A DNA stretch of 64,000 bases. Source: Piscicola geometra (taxonomy: Eukaryota; Annelida; Clitellata; Hirudinida; Piscicolidae). The notes below the pieces were generated by a model. The model did no database searches. It saw nothing but the letters and a program-made list of their open reading frames with translations, and was not told the DNA's origin. Location: positions 3,354,031 through 3,418,030 of the forward strand of contig OX030958.1 of the NCBI GenBank assembly GCA_943735955.1, given 5' to 3'. Shown piece after piece: positions 21,801 through 32,639 of the stretch (the stretch's first letter is position 1; every line of letters starts with the position of its first letter). Position numbers and translations under genes: made by a program.

Positions 21801-23022
21801 AAACTTTAAAAGGCTCAAACTTCATTCTTAACCACCTGACAGGCTTGCTCGTCAACGGATTTGACGTATTCGGCACGCTCAAGAAAGAACCTGACGAGTT
21901 TTTCATTCATGGCAGCGTCAAGGCAAGCCTTCCTTCGATCGCCCTTCACCACCTCTCGACACTGACACCCGCTCTTAAGATAACAACACTCTACCAAGAG
22001 CCCATTCACGTCAATCCCAAAGGGGTGGGGTTTTAAGTTTGTTAATATAATGTTTTATATATATTATAAATATATTATAAATATATATTTTGAAATTAAT
22101 TTTAAATTGTTAATTGTACACTAGAAAGAAAATATTAGAAAGTAAAAAAATGGAATTTTAACTTTAAAAGAATGACTTTCGCGCAGTCTCGCCAGCACAC
22201 GATAGATGAGTTGATCCTGGTCTCCGGTGCCGTCGTATGTTCCCAACTGAACCTCAGCTTTTGTCAGTCTTCCGACCCTTTTGACGACTCCTTCATTTTT
22301 CCTTACGTCTTTTTCAGGTTCTTGATTATGGATGAAAAATATCGAAAAATTAATTTATTTTGGAAAATAATACAAACCATAGGTTTTTGAATACTACTTT
22401 TACGCTTTTCACTATTTGACCATTTTTTGTATTGTAATTTCAATTGTTAAATATTTTTCAAAAAATATTACAAATTGGTTTCAGAGACGAACCAACGGTT
22501 TCCATACCTTTTCCCACGACTCTTGCTTTACCTGGAAACGAAGGCAAAGTATCCAACATTGTCAAAGTCTTCAATGATCCTGAACCTTTGGCAAACAAAA
22601 ACAAAAAGCAGGATACGGGCTATACAATATACGATGGCACTTACCATCACAAATTTCCAGCGTATCTTCCCACCACAAACTCGCTTCCAAACCACCTAAA
22701 CCACCAACACAACAGACAACGCATCATCAACACCTCGCAACCTTTCCCACTTCATCCACACCACGATCTCCTTTCCTCGCATTCGGTTTCCTCCATCATC
22801 ACCAACATCATCCTCTCAGCCTCGATCATCATCAGCTGCATCATCCTCGTCTTCATCCTCACTTATGCCATCAGCAAGTTCTCCGACAACAAAGAGCCGG
22901 AAGTGAAGGTGGTGCAAGAGGTTGACTGCAAGTACAAGGCCTGCCATCTCATCACCACCACCACCCCAGACCTAGGTGAACTCCACCAGCCCGAATACCA
23001 AGTCAAGGAGTGGTTTATTTAG
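15898..23022 (+). CDS. NRXN-like: Neurexin (short form: LNS-EGF-LNS-stalk-TM-PDZ ligand)
   Basis: Presynaptic adhesion receptor. Exons: about 15,898-16,052; 16,182-16,223; 17,150-17,244; 17,375-17,832; 17,965-17,991 (27 nt); 20,633-20,719; 20,835-21,004; about 21,231-21,399; 21,510-21,608; 21,843-22,024; 22,187-22,317; 22,485-23,022. All join in phase. The first LNS (laminin G) domain has [28 protein letters not shown] and [15 protein letters not shown], matching neurexin LNS5. A six-cysteine EGF module follows (CECQNDGMC...[12 protein letters not shown]). The second LNS has LSYTFGPES...[16 protein letters not shown] and [16 protein letters not shown]...IHGSVKA, matching neurexin LNS6. Then come a Ser/Pro/His stalk, one membrane span ([20 protein letters not shown]) and a cytoplasmic tail ending VKEWFI, a hydrophobic PDZ ligand like neurexin's. 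No LNS1-4 exons are visible, so this may be a beta-like form. The true start is uncertain. An AATAAA is at 23,100. Confidence 0.88.
16405..17149. repeat. (TCCA)n microsatellite ending in a splice acceptor
   Basis: About 740 bp of TCCA tetranucleotide with very few substitutions (short TCTA and TCAA runs at 16,488-16,516, single changes near 16,717 and 16,787). Its last unit, TCCAG, supplies the AG acceptor of the neurexin exon that starts at 17,150. The IHPS and DGWM repeat reading frames are not genes. Confidence 0.97.
18393..19911. mobile_element. hAT-like DNA transposon relic (copy 1) in neurexin intron
   Basis: Begins 'catgggcgtattc' and ends 'ggatacgcccatg', a terminal inverted repeat. 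It is flanked by near-identical 8-bp duplications (tgccttta and tgtcttta), the size expected for hAT elements. Its inner sequence is a diverged inverted relative of the element at 30,995-32,631, including a decayed transposase C-terminal stretch read on the minus strand near 18,430-18,560. It sits in the long neurexin intron 17,992-20,632 and carries a nested LINE fragment. Confidence 0.8.
18955..19240 (-). mobile_element. LINE reverse-transcriptase 3' fragment
   Basis: The minus strand encodes [20 protein letters not shown] followed by CAARLVARA and [20 protein letters not shown], the characteristic end of the reverse-transcriptase region in CR1/Jockey-group non-LTR elements (usually LYYGLPD...RVLNAAARLV...LHWLPV). 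It is truncated on both sides and nested in the hAT relic. It corresponds to the part just beyond where the LINE at 34,078-36,300 stops. Confidence 0.75.
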
Positions 23023-23099
23023 AGGGTCTTGGCGGATACTTCTTGCTTTAAATTTTCTTTAACAATTAGTTTCACATTTTATTAAGTAGTTTTGATTTT

Positions 23100-23105
23100 A
23101 ATAAA
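23100..23105 (+). terminator. Polyadenylation signal AATAAA (neurexin)
   Basis: AATAAA 78 bp after the neurexin stop codon. Confidence 0.6.
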
Positions 23106-23556
23106 GCAAAAATTTAAACGTTAAAGTCTTTCAAGTTGTTTATTGACTGCTTGACAATAGGTCTATCAGCTCACAAGTCAGCTAAATTCAAATGATTTAG
23201 ATAGACATATACGACGGGTTCAAACCCGTCTTCGTTTAACTTCGTTCCTAGATAGATTTCCAACCATATTTTATGTATACATGTGCTCTTCAAATAAAAC
23301 TCGGAACGCATTTTTTCCTTTTACAATTGAACACTATTTTTATAGTCCTAAATGCTTAGGCCTGAACCATAAATAAATACTTAGAAGCCATAAAAGTCTT
23401 AATCGCAAATATAATTTGATTTTTTAAGATAACCATAATTTCCTATTTCGATGTAATGTAGCCTTTAATTATGTAAGATCATTGGCCCTCGAGTTGGCAT
23501 ATTGACAAGCAATTGCTGCCGTTGTCCTGGATACCAAACTGTTTAGTGTTTTCAAA

Positions 23557-23603
23557 ATGTCTAGAGCAGGTTGGTATATGAAACTCATTTGTATAATATA
23601 TAA

Positions 23604-23636
<33 letters not shown>

Positions 23637-26600
23637 TAGGAAAAATGGTGTTCTTTCTTGATTTTAACCATTTTTTTACAACATTGTGGAATTATCGGCT
23701 GGTTTTCAACCGTTTTTTGAGACAAGATCGCTCTTCATAAATTCAAAACAGTATTTTCAAACTTTTTACAAATATAAACCACCTTTTTCAACCCTAAATC
23801 TATATTTTTGAATTGTTTTACAAGAATAAAATAATTCTTTTTACTCCACAAGGTTATAAGACGTCTCTTCATGCAAGCAAGAACACTGGTCGAGAGTACA
23901 ACATACTGAACAACCTACCTCTGAAACAAGACTTGGGAATAAAAAAACAGTGGTTTGAAAACAACGATCTTGACCACTACTTTCAGTCCACAAGCCACTC
24001 TAACGTCACTAACCGCCAAGAAAATCAAAGCTTTGAAAAAGACGACCAATTAAAAAGTGGAAGTAGCAATACGGAAGACGAAGAGAAGACCAAAAATATT
24101 GAAGCAAAGAGAGATTTGGAAGAAAACACGAGCATAGCCTCAAAAAGACAAACGCCCACCAACGAAATGAGCAACAGTTTTTATAACAATTACTTTGATG
24201 AGAATGCTAGTAACAACGCCAACCAAAAAGGTGTCAACTCCCAGAAAAACTACCGCAGCACCAGCAACATCACTTCACCATGCGCTCCCTATTCCGATGC
24301 AGCAACTGACCGCAACGGCGTGGCCACTGGAGGTGACAGGCGAGAGAGGCACGAGGCGTTCGATGAAAACTCCTACGGCAAGAGTGCTCATGATGATTAT
24401 GATCTAAGACGTGGTGGTGATGATCATGATGAGATGAGACAAGGTGGTGGTGAGGACAGGCCCGAGTGGTTGAGGGAAGCAATGGAGGAAGAAGAGAGGT
24501 GACGCCATTCAACAAATCATTTCAGTTATTCACTGATTTATTCCCAATAATTAATTTATTAAATATACAAAATAAAAATATTTTTTATTCATATTTTATT
24601 TTTCCAATTATGACGCCATTTTAAAGATAATGCTTGTATCTTTCACAAACACGCCAGACTGTCCCCAGCACAACAGGGTGGCAGCAAGGCCAGAGTCACC
24701 TTTGACGACAGCAACAACTACATTGAAAAAAGCAACATCAGCAATGGCCACCACCACAGCAACGTCGCCAACGATGATGCATATGATGCCAGCAACATTG
24801 GGACTATAAACAATTCCTACAATGAGAACAACCACAATGATATACCTAGTTATGATAATTATCATAATAATAACAATAATATGATCAACAATTATAACAA
24901 AACCAACATTAACACTAATAATAATAGTAATAACGTACTGACCTCGAACCAGGCATATAGCAGTTATAACCACAAGAACAGAAGTAGCATCTTCGATCCA
25001 GATGACGGGATGTCGAACAAAAATAATAATAAATTGCATAATAACAATAATAATAATAATAGACAGAATGACTACGAGATGGATAACAGGTTTGGAGTTA
25101 AAATATTATAATTGTAAAATGATAACTTGGAATTGATTGAATTTCAAAATTGAATTTAACATTAATCATTAAGAAACAGTTTCAATTCCTTATTTGGAGA
25201 AATTCTATGTGGAAACTTTTCAAACCATCCATCTTTGTTTATATTCATTATCCCATCCATGCATGCATTATCCCATCCATGCGTGCATTATCCAAACTAT
25301 GCATGCATTATCCAAACCATGCGTGAATTATCCAAACCATGCAAGCATTATCCCATCCATGCATGCATTATCCAAACCATGCGTGCATTATCCGAACCAT
25401 GCATGCATTATCCAAACCATGCATGCATTATCCAAACCATGCATGCATTATCCCATCCATGCATCAATCCATGCATCTGTGCATTTCCCATGCATCTTCA
25501 GATTTAAAGTCTTCAAAGAACCGCCACCTAGCATGAGCATGTTGATGAATCATGGATACTCAGGCAGACAAACGAGCCAACCGACTCATCCACTCAAAAA
25601 CCAACCAAACCAGTCTTTCAACCAATCATCCATCAACTCTCCCACCCAATCACAGCTTCCCTTCCCATCTATGGAGAAGAAATATGTGCCCACATGGTTA
25701 GACGTCTGCTAACACTTAATCGATGGTGTTGCAATCATTGGATGAGTTAATGGTGGAATAAATTAATAGAAAAATTATTAAACGCATTAGTAAAATGAAA
25801 AAAATATTGCAATTACTTGATTTATTAAAAAAAATATGTAGTTATTAAAATACAACAATAAATTTTTTAAACATTTAAATGCGTAAAATCGATGTAACAC
25901 TGACTCCAGGGTGGAAAGCAATGCAGCAAAGACCGCTTCGACTTCTTCTCTCGATCACAACCAAACTAATCTAACTGCTGCCGCTAACAAAAACAATGAC
26001 AGCGGCTATAAGAGCAACAGCTTCTACAGCAACTACAATGACAACAACAACAGCAGCAGTAGTAACAGTAACAACAATAACTACAACAGCAATAACAGCA
26101 ACTACAACAGCAACAACAGCAGCGCAGATGCTTCGTCGAGGACGCTCTACACCAGGAAGAAGTCGCTTGACTTCGAAAAGCCAGACTTCTTCTCCATCGG
26201 CTCTACAGTCAAGTGAGCTAGCATTTTACGACTCTGAAACGTTTAATAAACGTTTCAATGATGAACATTTGTTTAGGATTGTCATAATTGTGCATTGAGA
26301 ACAGATCTCCGAGCAGTGCAGGACAACAAGACACCTTCTGGGACAAGCTGGGGTGAGTGTCTTAACTGCTCAACTGCCTACCCCTATTTCATTCCAGCTG
26401 TAACGAATCGAAACATTTGAACTAACTTACATGAGAAGATGATACAATAACAATTCTATTACTAACGACTCATACCATAAATTAAGCAATTATATTTGAA
26501 TAAATACTGATTAGAATGATGAAGCAATTAATGCATTTCGACACGGCTCCAGCTCGAGCACCAGGAGTGACGACTTCCGCAAAAAGAAGGTCGACATAAA

Positions 26601-26646
26601 CTCCTCAATCCTGCCTCACACCATGAGACCCCCCATGAGAAAGTGA
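23557..26646 (+). CDS. Asn-rich protein of unknown function, about 576 residues
   Basis: I do not recognise the family. Seven exons join in frame: 23,557-23,569 (ATG; only 13 nt), 23,853-24,498, 24,658-25,089, 25,502-25,696, 25,910-26,212, 26,305-26,352 and 26,553-26,646. The protein begins MSRAGYKTSLHASKNTGREY. It has a charged first third, a segment RPEWLREAMEEEER, the motif KARVTFDDSNN, and long Asn/Ser tracts. It ends with the more ordered-looking KSLDFEKPDFFSIGS, SPSSAGQQDTFWDKLG and KKKVDINSSILPHTMRPPMR. No signal peptide or membrane span is seen. The conserved-looking islands at both ends with low-complexity DNA between them suggest a disordered scaffold-like protein, but that is inference. 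It lies 535 bp downstream of neurexin on the same strand. AATAAA at 26,948. Confidence 0.72.
23600..23637. repeat. (AT)n tract in first intron of the Asn-rich gene
   Basis: Short run of alternating TA just downstream of the 13-nt first exon. Confidence 0.8.
25245..25495. repeat. 20-bp tandem repeat in intron, about 12 copies
   Basis: Unit 'gcatgcattatccaaaccat' with cccat/aaccat and gcat/gcgt/gaat variants. It runs to within a few bases of the acceptor (gcatcttcag) of the exon starting at 25,502. The ALSKPCMHYPNH reading frames are repeat products. Confidence 0.9.
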
Positions 26647-27236
26647 TGGTGATGATGGTGAAGAAGATGATGATGACGATGATGATGGTGATGCTGGTGG
26701 AAATGCTGATAATGATTGTGGTGGCGATAAGTGAAGTAGGAATTTTGTTTCTTGGAGTAGCGATGATGAAGATTTGTTGAAAAGCTGCTGAAACTCATAA
26801 ATTTTTCTTTATCTTGCATTTTAAATTATCCTTAGCCGTTGTTGATTCACACGAGTTTGACTTTTGAACACATTTTCTACAATTTTATTTTTTTTGTGAT
26901 TTCATTATTCCATGAAATATTTGACTTTGGAATCAGTTGATTTATTAAATAAAAAAATTCGCCAACATTAAACGCCGTTTATAATAAAAAAATAAAAGTT
27001 TTGATGATACATTTTATTTAACACTTTTTTGGAGCGATATATTCTAAAATAATTCCATTAAATAAATAAAGAAATAACAAGAATTAGGTGAATATTACAT
27101 TAACTCTAATCGCTTTTAGGCCTCAATGTATAATAAAATTCTCGAAATTCTTGTAATAATAAAATAATCAAATAATGAAATAATGTTATTCCTCCATTTT
27201 TTAAAATTCTAAATAGTTTTTAAGATGGTTCATTTC
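26646..27236. other. 3' flank of the Asn-rich gene and spacer, no gene
   Basis: A GAT-rich stretch directly follows the stop codon (26,647-26,700) and is probably 3' UTR. The rest is AT-rich with no supported feature. Confidence 0.55.
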
Positions 27237-27790
27237 TCAAGCTGATCCTTTAGCTGCCTTGGCACCTTTGCCTTTCTCTGAAGTCAATTGAGTTTTTAAA
27301 TAATTCATATTAAACCGTTAATTAATTTCTTAAACTTTTAATTATATAAGCTATTTATTTGAATTTTTTATAACTGTTAAACTATTATTCTCACTAATTT
27401 AAAAATAATAAATTTGGCAGTAATAAATAAGCAGATGAAAAGACTCACTGGCATTCTTTTCCTGCTTCACAGGAGCTTTCTTTTCCACCTTCCCAGGCGC
27501 TTCCCCGCCTGCCTGCTTTGCTGTTCGGAAAATCAAACATTAGATTCTAATGATTAGAACAAATATTCTATATGATTAGACAGTAATTAAATTTAATCTA
27601 TTTAAATCATTGAAAATTAAGAAAGATGTGATTCAGTAGGTTTTTTTTAAATAAGAAAAACAATTTTATTTTTTCTTTGCAAAAAATACATACTAATAAT
27701 GAATAAATGTGCGATAATCCTAATAAAGCAACAAAACTCACGCTCAGCTGGATTGCTTTCAACTTTAGAAGCTTTTTTTGATTTTGCCAT
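27237..27790 (-). CDS. Small Lys/Ala-rich basic protein, 53 residues
   Basis: Three exons on the minus strand (27,790-27,742; 27,520-27,449; 27,277-27,237) join in phase to a 53-residue protein. It begins MAKSKKASKVESNPAEPKQA, continues GGEAPGKVEKKAPVKQEKNA and ends KKGKGAKAAKGSA. All four splice sites are good (GTGAGT donors, pyrimidine-AG acceptors). The Lys/Ala/Gly/Pro/Glu composition resembles HMGN-type nucleosome-binding proteins and other small basic disordered proteins, but I see no diagnostic HMGN box, so no function is assigned. Its start is about 400 bp from that of the divergent gene at 28,193, so the two may share a promoter region. Confidence 0.65.
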
Positions 27791-28192
27791 TTCGAAATCT
27801 CTTAGGTATTTTTAATGTAAGTTATGCAACGGCTCTTACGAAACCGTTGCGTAGCAATATACAAAAGATTTTTTACACCAAAAAAGTGAAAAACTATCCA
27901 AAAAATGTTATATAATAGTTTCAAAATCACTAACAAAATGAACCTATTTTTGTTTTTTAGTAAAGGAATAAAATAAAAGATTTAGATTAAATTTTAAGTT
28001 ATGACGCAAACAACACGTACAGGCCCCAATTTGTACACAACGTTAATAAACTTTGAAAATAATTAACAACTAAATATTTAAATCTCTAAATTTTCAGTGC
28101 ACAAGCCAATATCCTTCTTCTGCTTCTTTAGTAAGAAGCGTCTAGGCACTGAGAACTCTTGTTGTTTGGAAGCATCCTAAACAAGCGGCAGG

Positions 28193-29498
28193 ATGAACGA
28201 TTTGGACCTCAGCGACATGAACATCTCCACCCCCAACAAGGATGTTTTCAGGGCCTACCTCGGAATAAGGCAAACCTTATTATACTATTCGCCAGGATCA
28301 TTAAAATCGATAGAGTTATGGCTGTAACAATGATTTCTTTAAATGTTTTCGCTGATCAATTAAAACTTTTTTGGTCACTCATTCCGTCATCCACTGGCAA
28401 CATGGCAACAGACCTCACGAGGAACCCAACTTTGTGTGGCCATTCACTTCGAATTTGACACACATCAAGCGGAGAGACGCCAACAAGGAGAGTGAGAAGG
28501 AGAGCTACCTCTCAAACATCAACAGCGTTTACGCCGATGAGGTTTGATGGGTGGTGTTTGAAAGGGGGTTGCATTTATTTGTAAGGAGCGGATGAATTGC
28601 TATTTGGGGTTTAGAAGGTTAGCAGAGATCTAGAGGTGTATCAGTTTTGTGCTGTATGAGAGTGTATTTATTAAAGAGACACAGCTTCAAGTATGAATAG
28701 AAAAAAAGTATTCTAAAAATAGTTTTAAATCACAATGATTTGAAAATAGAATAAAACACCGATTTTTCAAACCATTCCAATGATCGCGTCCTTTACAGGT
28801 TATCGTCAAGAACAGTTCTGCTCATAGCAAGCAGCCGGTCCAAGACACCTTCCACAACGTCTTCGGTTCTTCTGTGCACGGCTACAGCTTCAGGAACACA
28901 GGCACTTAGCGCATTATTCCTACTATTTTAGAATTAATATTTAATATACAATAATTCATTTGTAAATCACAGTTTTTGTGTTTTATTTTTAAATCCACTA
29001 ATTACTTTAATTATAAATTGAAATTAAACCTATTCAAAGTTTTAATTTTAAACTGAAACATAAATATTGTGACAGGGCCGAGTGAAGACACCAGCGAGAT
29101 CTTTTCAAGAACCACCACCTTCCAGAACAAAGAAGGTGTGCGCGTGAGGGACCGCGAGAGACGCAAGAAGTTGTACGCACTCAGGGAACCAGAGCCGCAC
29201 AAGCAAGACCTCATCGACCTGATCCTCTCGAAAGTAATCCCATTTTAGTTCAATAATCCTTCACGTTATCCCTCTATATGGACTGTTTACATGGTTTTGA
29301 AACTTTTGTAAACTCAAACCGTTCTGTGTAGTAACATGTGAAATATTATTTTTTTAAATTTTCTTTAAACAAAATTTAGTAAAAATTAAAAAATGAATTT
29401 TCTACAATGCACCAAAGGCTCAAGCGGTGGATCCTCAGAAGCTGGAAGTAATGGATGACTTCTTGTGTCCAGTCGATGGAAAGTCTTCTTCCAGATAA
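28193..29498 (+). CDS. Unrecognised protein, about 170-182 residues, five exons
   Basis: Start codon at 28,193 (MNDLDLSDMNISTPNKDVFR). Exons: 28,193-28,269; 28,412-28,541 (EEPNFVWPFTSNLTHIKRRD); 28,799 to 28,865 or 28,901; 29,076-29,233 (RVRDRERRKKLYALREPEPH); 29,418-29,498 (EVMDDFLCPVDGKSSSR, stop). The frame runs cleanly through all joins, and the amino-acid composition looks like real protein. The first intron only works with a GC donor (aag then gcaaac), and the third works either with a GC donor (acag then gcactt) or a weak GT 36 bp earlier. Hydrophilic, no signal peptide or membrane span. I do not recognise the family. AATAAA at 29,799. It converges on the mL54 gene. Confidence 0.65.
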
Positions 29499-30107
29499 AA
29501 AACTCATGCACTTTTTTGCTTCTTATGACACAAGGTTTGATTTCCTTGCCGATAAGCTAAGAGATTGCACTCCATCTCAACTTCTGTAACCCTAGATTTG
29601 TGTAGAAAACAATGTTTCTAAGATTTTCATATTTGGCATATGTATTGCGTTTAAGGTAAGGGGTTTCGTGTGTAAAATATAATTTTCAAATATTAACCCT
29701 ATTTGTTAAAATCTTTCAATGTGTCCTTTTCTAGTAATTTAGGAACGCATATAAACCGATTACACAACCAAATGACTAAACCTAAGATTCTTAACCATAA
29801 TAAACAAATATCCTTCTTTCAATAACTTTTTTTAAATTATAAATGTTATTTATTTCTTATTGGATCTTGAATCTAAAGTATGCTTATTTGTTTAAATATA
29901 CCATTAAAAAATGTACATATTAACTATTTATAAATTTAAAAGTTAAATTTGTTTATCAAATTATTTTTCTGAAACTTGTAGAAATAACTGAGTTTTAAAA
30001 ATAGTTTTAAGTGGTTTATTAGCGAAAAAAAAGATACAGCCATAATTTTTATAAAATTTACAAAATAAAAAAATGCATAATACTAGTTAATAATATGAAA
30101 AATAGGA

Positions 30108-30796
30108 TCAAAAACGGTTGAACTTGTACTTGAGATACATTTCATGACTCTTTCTCTTTTTGTTCATCTTGTGCACCCTCCTCCAATATTGCCATGAGTC
30201 AGTGCTCAGCTCCTCAATAGGCACAGGACTGCGAGCTAGTCGCAACTCCCACAACCACGATGGGTACTCTGAGTCAGCTTTCAATACAGGATCTTCACCT
30301 GTTTGAGGGTTTTAAATTGAAACTTTAAATAAAATTTTAATGGAAAATTATTGTTTGATTGATAATTATCAGCCAAACAAACAAGATTTCAGTTTATTTA
30401 TATAAAAAAACTAAATAAGAGCTAATTAAATTTTTTAAAGTGAGTTTAAAAAAACCTGTCTCTAAAATATTTCCTCCACAAAGCCTGGTGCTGAGAAGCT
30501 TTGCATCTGTAACTGGATTCAGTTTTTGCTTCTTCACCGCCTGTCCTCCAACCTTAGCTATAATTGGTAATTCGTGGAAGATTACATTTTTGATTTTTTT
30601 ATAAAGTTTTTTATAATATAAAGTATACACTACCTATAAAAACTTTTATTAAAAAGCAAATATAAAATAAAGGACATAAAATAAATTCAAACTAACCCAA
30701 TGATGTTGTTTTTTTAGCGTATAATCTAATTTGCGAAATAGTATAATTAGTCTTTGAGCCTAGCTCTAAAACATATTTAAAGAAAGGAATCGACAT
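30108..30796 (-). CDS. MRPL54: Mitochondrial large-subunit ribosomal protein mL54
   Basis: Component of the mitochondrial ribosome large subunit. Three exons (30,796-30,697; 30,557-30,456; 30,298-30,108) join in phase 1 each time to 130 residues; human MRPL54 is 138. The N-terminus MSIPFFKYVLELGSKTNYTI is a plausible mitochondrial targeting sequence, followed by LYAKK as in the human protein. The C-terminal half has the family core: LKADSEYPSWLWELRL, IEELSTDSWQYWRRVHKMNK. A TTTATT at 30,015-30,020 gives AATAAA on the coding strand about 90 bp past the stop. Nothing looks broken. Confidence 0.92.
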
Positions 30797-30994
30797 TGAA
30801 AAGTATTTTTCTATAAAAGTACACTTCTATTTGATAGCAATGTGCATATGAATTGCCTATAGCATTTTATACATTAAAGAATCATAAAAACTTTTTTTAA
30901 ACCTATGAAATAAACTTAAATATGATTTTGAAAATTCTTTAAATGTGAATGGTCATCATATTATGCTTCTCCACCCCCTTCACATTCTTCCCTA

Positions 30995-32631
30995 CATGGG
31001 CGTATCCAGGGGGTTCAAGGGGAGGGGGTAAGCTCCCCTTAACTGGCAAACATTTTACCAAGTAGCAAAATGTTAAAAACTTCTGTTGTTTGAGTACATA
31101 CTCACAAATAGCATAATAACAATGAGTTACCTATCAATGCTTGGAAATATACCCCCGTGGCTGGTGTACTCAGAAAAATCGAAAAATGCATTCGCAAACA
31201 GTGCTTAATATTTCAACCATCAACCATTTCGAAAAGAGGTGGTTATGAATTTTTAATCGTCAGACCGTTTATTGAATTGTAAAATATCCATGAATGTTGT
31301 AGAAAGCATTTTAAACACAGGGACACCAGACTCATGGAGCCTGCAAAGTTATTTCTGGAGGCGATTCCGGTAGATATTCAACTTTACCAGTCTTTGGAAA
31401 AACTAATTTAACAAAATAAACAGATGTTATCATCAATTGTTTCTTGTGTCATTTTTTGCGGTTCACATGATTTACCCCTTTATGAAAAAAATAGATGGAG
31501 GAGTGTTCGACGATTTATGCCGCATGCAAATTGAAGTCGGTGATACTGAATTGTAAGATCATTTGGAAAACGGACCAATAAATGCATTATTTCCATATAC
31601 CTATAGTAATAATACATATATATATATGATTATATCGGTCTCTTAATATACAAAATGAAATAATAAATCTTTGTGGAGATAAAATAAAAGATCATTTATG
31701 ATCACATATATAGTCTTCGAATTTGAACAAACTTGTTCTTATAGTATTTTGGAAAACGAGATTGCAGATATTTCAGTAAACAAACATTAAGCATTATTGT
31801 GAACGGGTAGCTGAGTGGGTGAACGGGTAGCTGAGTCGGTAATGACTCTCGGCTTGACCAATAATGAAAGGTCCTAGGTTCAAGTGCCACCAATGCCCTA
31901 GTAACCCAATGGCGAAAATGAAAATATGCAGCCTAAGTGGCCTCGAAGCACGTTCGGGTTATACGCCACTATAATAATGCTCGTTATTATTATTATTATT
32001 ATTATTGATGTGAGTATGAATGATTTTTTGATTTTTTAAACTCAAAAAAATAAGTACTATTGATATCGCTGACGCAATTTCTAATTTTTAACAAATTTAA
32101 AACTGGGCCCTGAGAAATACGTTGGTATGATCTTTATTAATTGAACTCATTCTAACCTGCACTAGCAGAACTGTAAAACGTTCATTTGGTTTCCTTCGAT
32201 GAACTTAAACATGTCACAGAAGACATTATAAAAGATGCAGAAAATTGAGTGGACAATCTGAATATATAGATTTAAATGGCTGAGAAGCACTGTCAGTGAG
32301 AACCGACTCAATGGATTGGCCACGTTGAACATTCATTGTCAATGGGTTTCAGCAAACAAAAATCAACTTATCGGAAAAGTAGTTGAGTAGTTTGACAGTT
32401 AACCTCAATAGAATTTTTTTTAAATTAATTTTTTCTGTATATTATGTAAATTAATAATTCTTTCTGTATATTATGTAAAAAAACTATTTTTTTCATAATA
32501 AAAAAAAATTTAATGTTTCAAATAAATAATAAGCATATTGGTTTTATCTTTGTGTTAAGTAATGCAAACTTTTTAAATAAATTCAAAAATAATAGATGCC
32601 CCCCTTTTGTTCGGGGCTGGATATGCCCATG
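30995..32631. mobile_element. hAT-like DNA transposon relic (copy 2)
   Basis: Starts 'catgggcgtatccaggg' and ends 'ctggatatgcccatg', the same terminal repeat as copy 1 at 18,393. Near 32,140-32,370 the plus strand retains pieces of a hAT transposase C-terminus (TVKRSFGFLR, then TVSENRLNGLATLNIH in another frame). No flanking 8-bp duplication is seen (cttcccta versus gcagaaag), so the ends may have decayed. A SINE is nested inside. All reading frames are broken. Confidence 0.75.
31802..32010 (+). mobile_element. tRNA-derived SINE (copy 1)
   Basis: Contains 'tagctgagtcggtaatgact' (fits an RNA polymerase III A box) and, about 50 bp on, 'ggttcaagtgcc' (B box), then a tRNA-unrelated body ending in 'atacgccact' and an (ATT)n tail. 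The first 17 bp are duplicated. A second copy on the other strand lies at 60,896-61,050. Confidence 0.75.
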
Positions 32632-32639
32632 GCAGAAAG

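Noticed and set aside
24608..25039. Minus-strand frame of 143 codons rich in Val and Ile
   Set aside because: Shadow of the Asn-rich plus-strand exon, which has proper splice sites and phase.
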